This document shows positions 15,100 through 15,166 of a DNA stretch of 15,166 nucleotides, one piece after another (the stretch's first letter is position 1; the number at the start of each line of letters is the position of its first letter). The position numbers and the translations under genes are program-made. Source of the stretch: Haemophilus haemolyticus_L (GTDB lineage: Bacteria; Pseudomonadota; Gammaproteobacteria; Enterobacterales; Pasteurellaceae); assembly GCF_003490595.1 (NCBI RefSeq), contig NZ_QQGY01000016.1, positions 1-15,166 of the forward strand, written 5' to 3'. The notes under the pieces were generated by a model, which worked only from the letters and a program-made list of their open reading frames with translations, was not told the origin of the DNA and ran no database searches.

Positions 15100-15166
15100 A
15101 TGGGTAAACACTACACAATCGAATTTAAATTACAGGTTCTCCAACCTATTCTGAATCGGAAAATGA
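15100..15166 (+). CDS. IS3-family transposase OrfA, partial (N-terminus)
   Basis: The first 22 codons, starting MGKHYTIEFKLQVLQPIL, are visible before the window ends. The K-Y-T-x-E-F-K opening with a following amphipathic helix is the start of the helix-turn-helix domain of IS150-group OrfA proteins, which bind the element's ends and, by a programmed frameshift with OrfB, make the active transposase. GAGGTG lies 11 bases before the ATG, a slightly long spacing. Whether the gene is intact cannot be seen. Confidence 0.78.
   Translation, partial: MGKHYTIEFKLQVLQPILNRKM

Larger units (their letters stand above)
15042..15166 (+). mobile_element. IS3-family (IS150-like) insertion sequence, left end, cut by window edge
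   Basis: The end begins TGATCTGCACCCC and continues AAAAGTTGGACT, the TG start and CCCCAAAAGTTGG core typical of IS150-group terminal repeats. A transposase OrfA start follows 58 bases in. The right end, target duplication and OrfB are outside the window, so completeness cannot be judged. The exact left boundary may differ by a base or two. Confidence 0.82.

Overview
The window is AT-rich gammaproteobacterial chromosome, almost certainly Haemophilus influenzae or a very close relative. It carries twelve exact copies of the nine-base Haemophilus DNA uptake signal (AAGTGCGGT or its complement), about one per 1.25 kb. The proteins read as Pasteurellaceae versions of standard housekeeping genes, and one surface gene carries a tetranucleotide contingency repeat, a hallmark of this genus.

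Layout. Positions 207-4663 (minus strand) look like one transcription unit, read polA, then a small cupin, then cyuA, with gaps of 11 and 18 bases. A divergent promoter region (4664-4811) separates it from zapA (4812-5114, plus). Then come the 6S RNA gene ssrS (about 5348-5545) and fau (5563-6126), the conserved zapA-ssrS-fau order. clpB (6255-8825, plus) follows, with a probable heat-shock promoter and a conserved internal start. It converges on the rnr-rlmB pair (minus strand, 12006 down to 8862) across a perfect uptake-signal hairpin that can terminate from both sides.

The accessory part lies right of rnr. Divergent from rnr is a 490-residue trimeric autotransporter adhesin (12200-13672, plus) whose signal-peptide region is built from 16 AAGC units. 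The present copy number is in frame (ON), and both other frames stop within four codons. The adhesin has a YadA-type head, neck and membrane anchor, plus an unusual 42-residue coiled-coil tail after the last barrel strand. It ends at a strong terminator facing the terminator of yedE (13825-14883, minus), a YeeE/YedE-type membrane transporter probably used in selenium or sulfur supply. The window closes with the left end of an IS3-family (IS150-like) insertion sequence at about 15042, cut off by the window edge.

The core genes serve DNA repair and replication (polA), division (zapA), global transcription control (6S RNA), folate salvage (fau), protein disaggregation (clpB), RNA decay (rnr) and rRNA methylation (rlmB). 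The most distinctive content is the switchable adhesin, a nine-G tract in fau, and the hairpin at the IS end that overlaps the transposase ribosome binding site.
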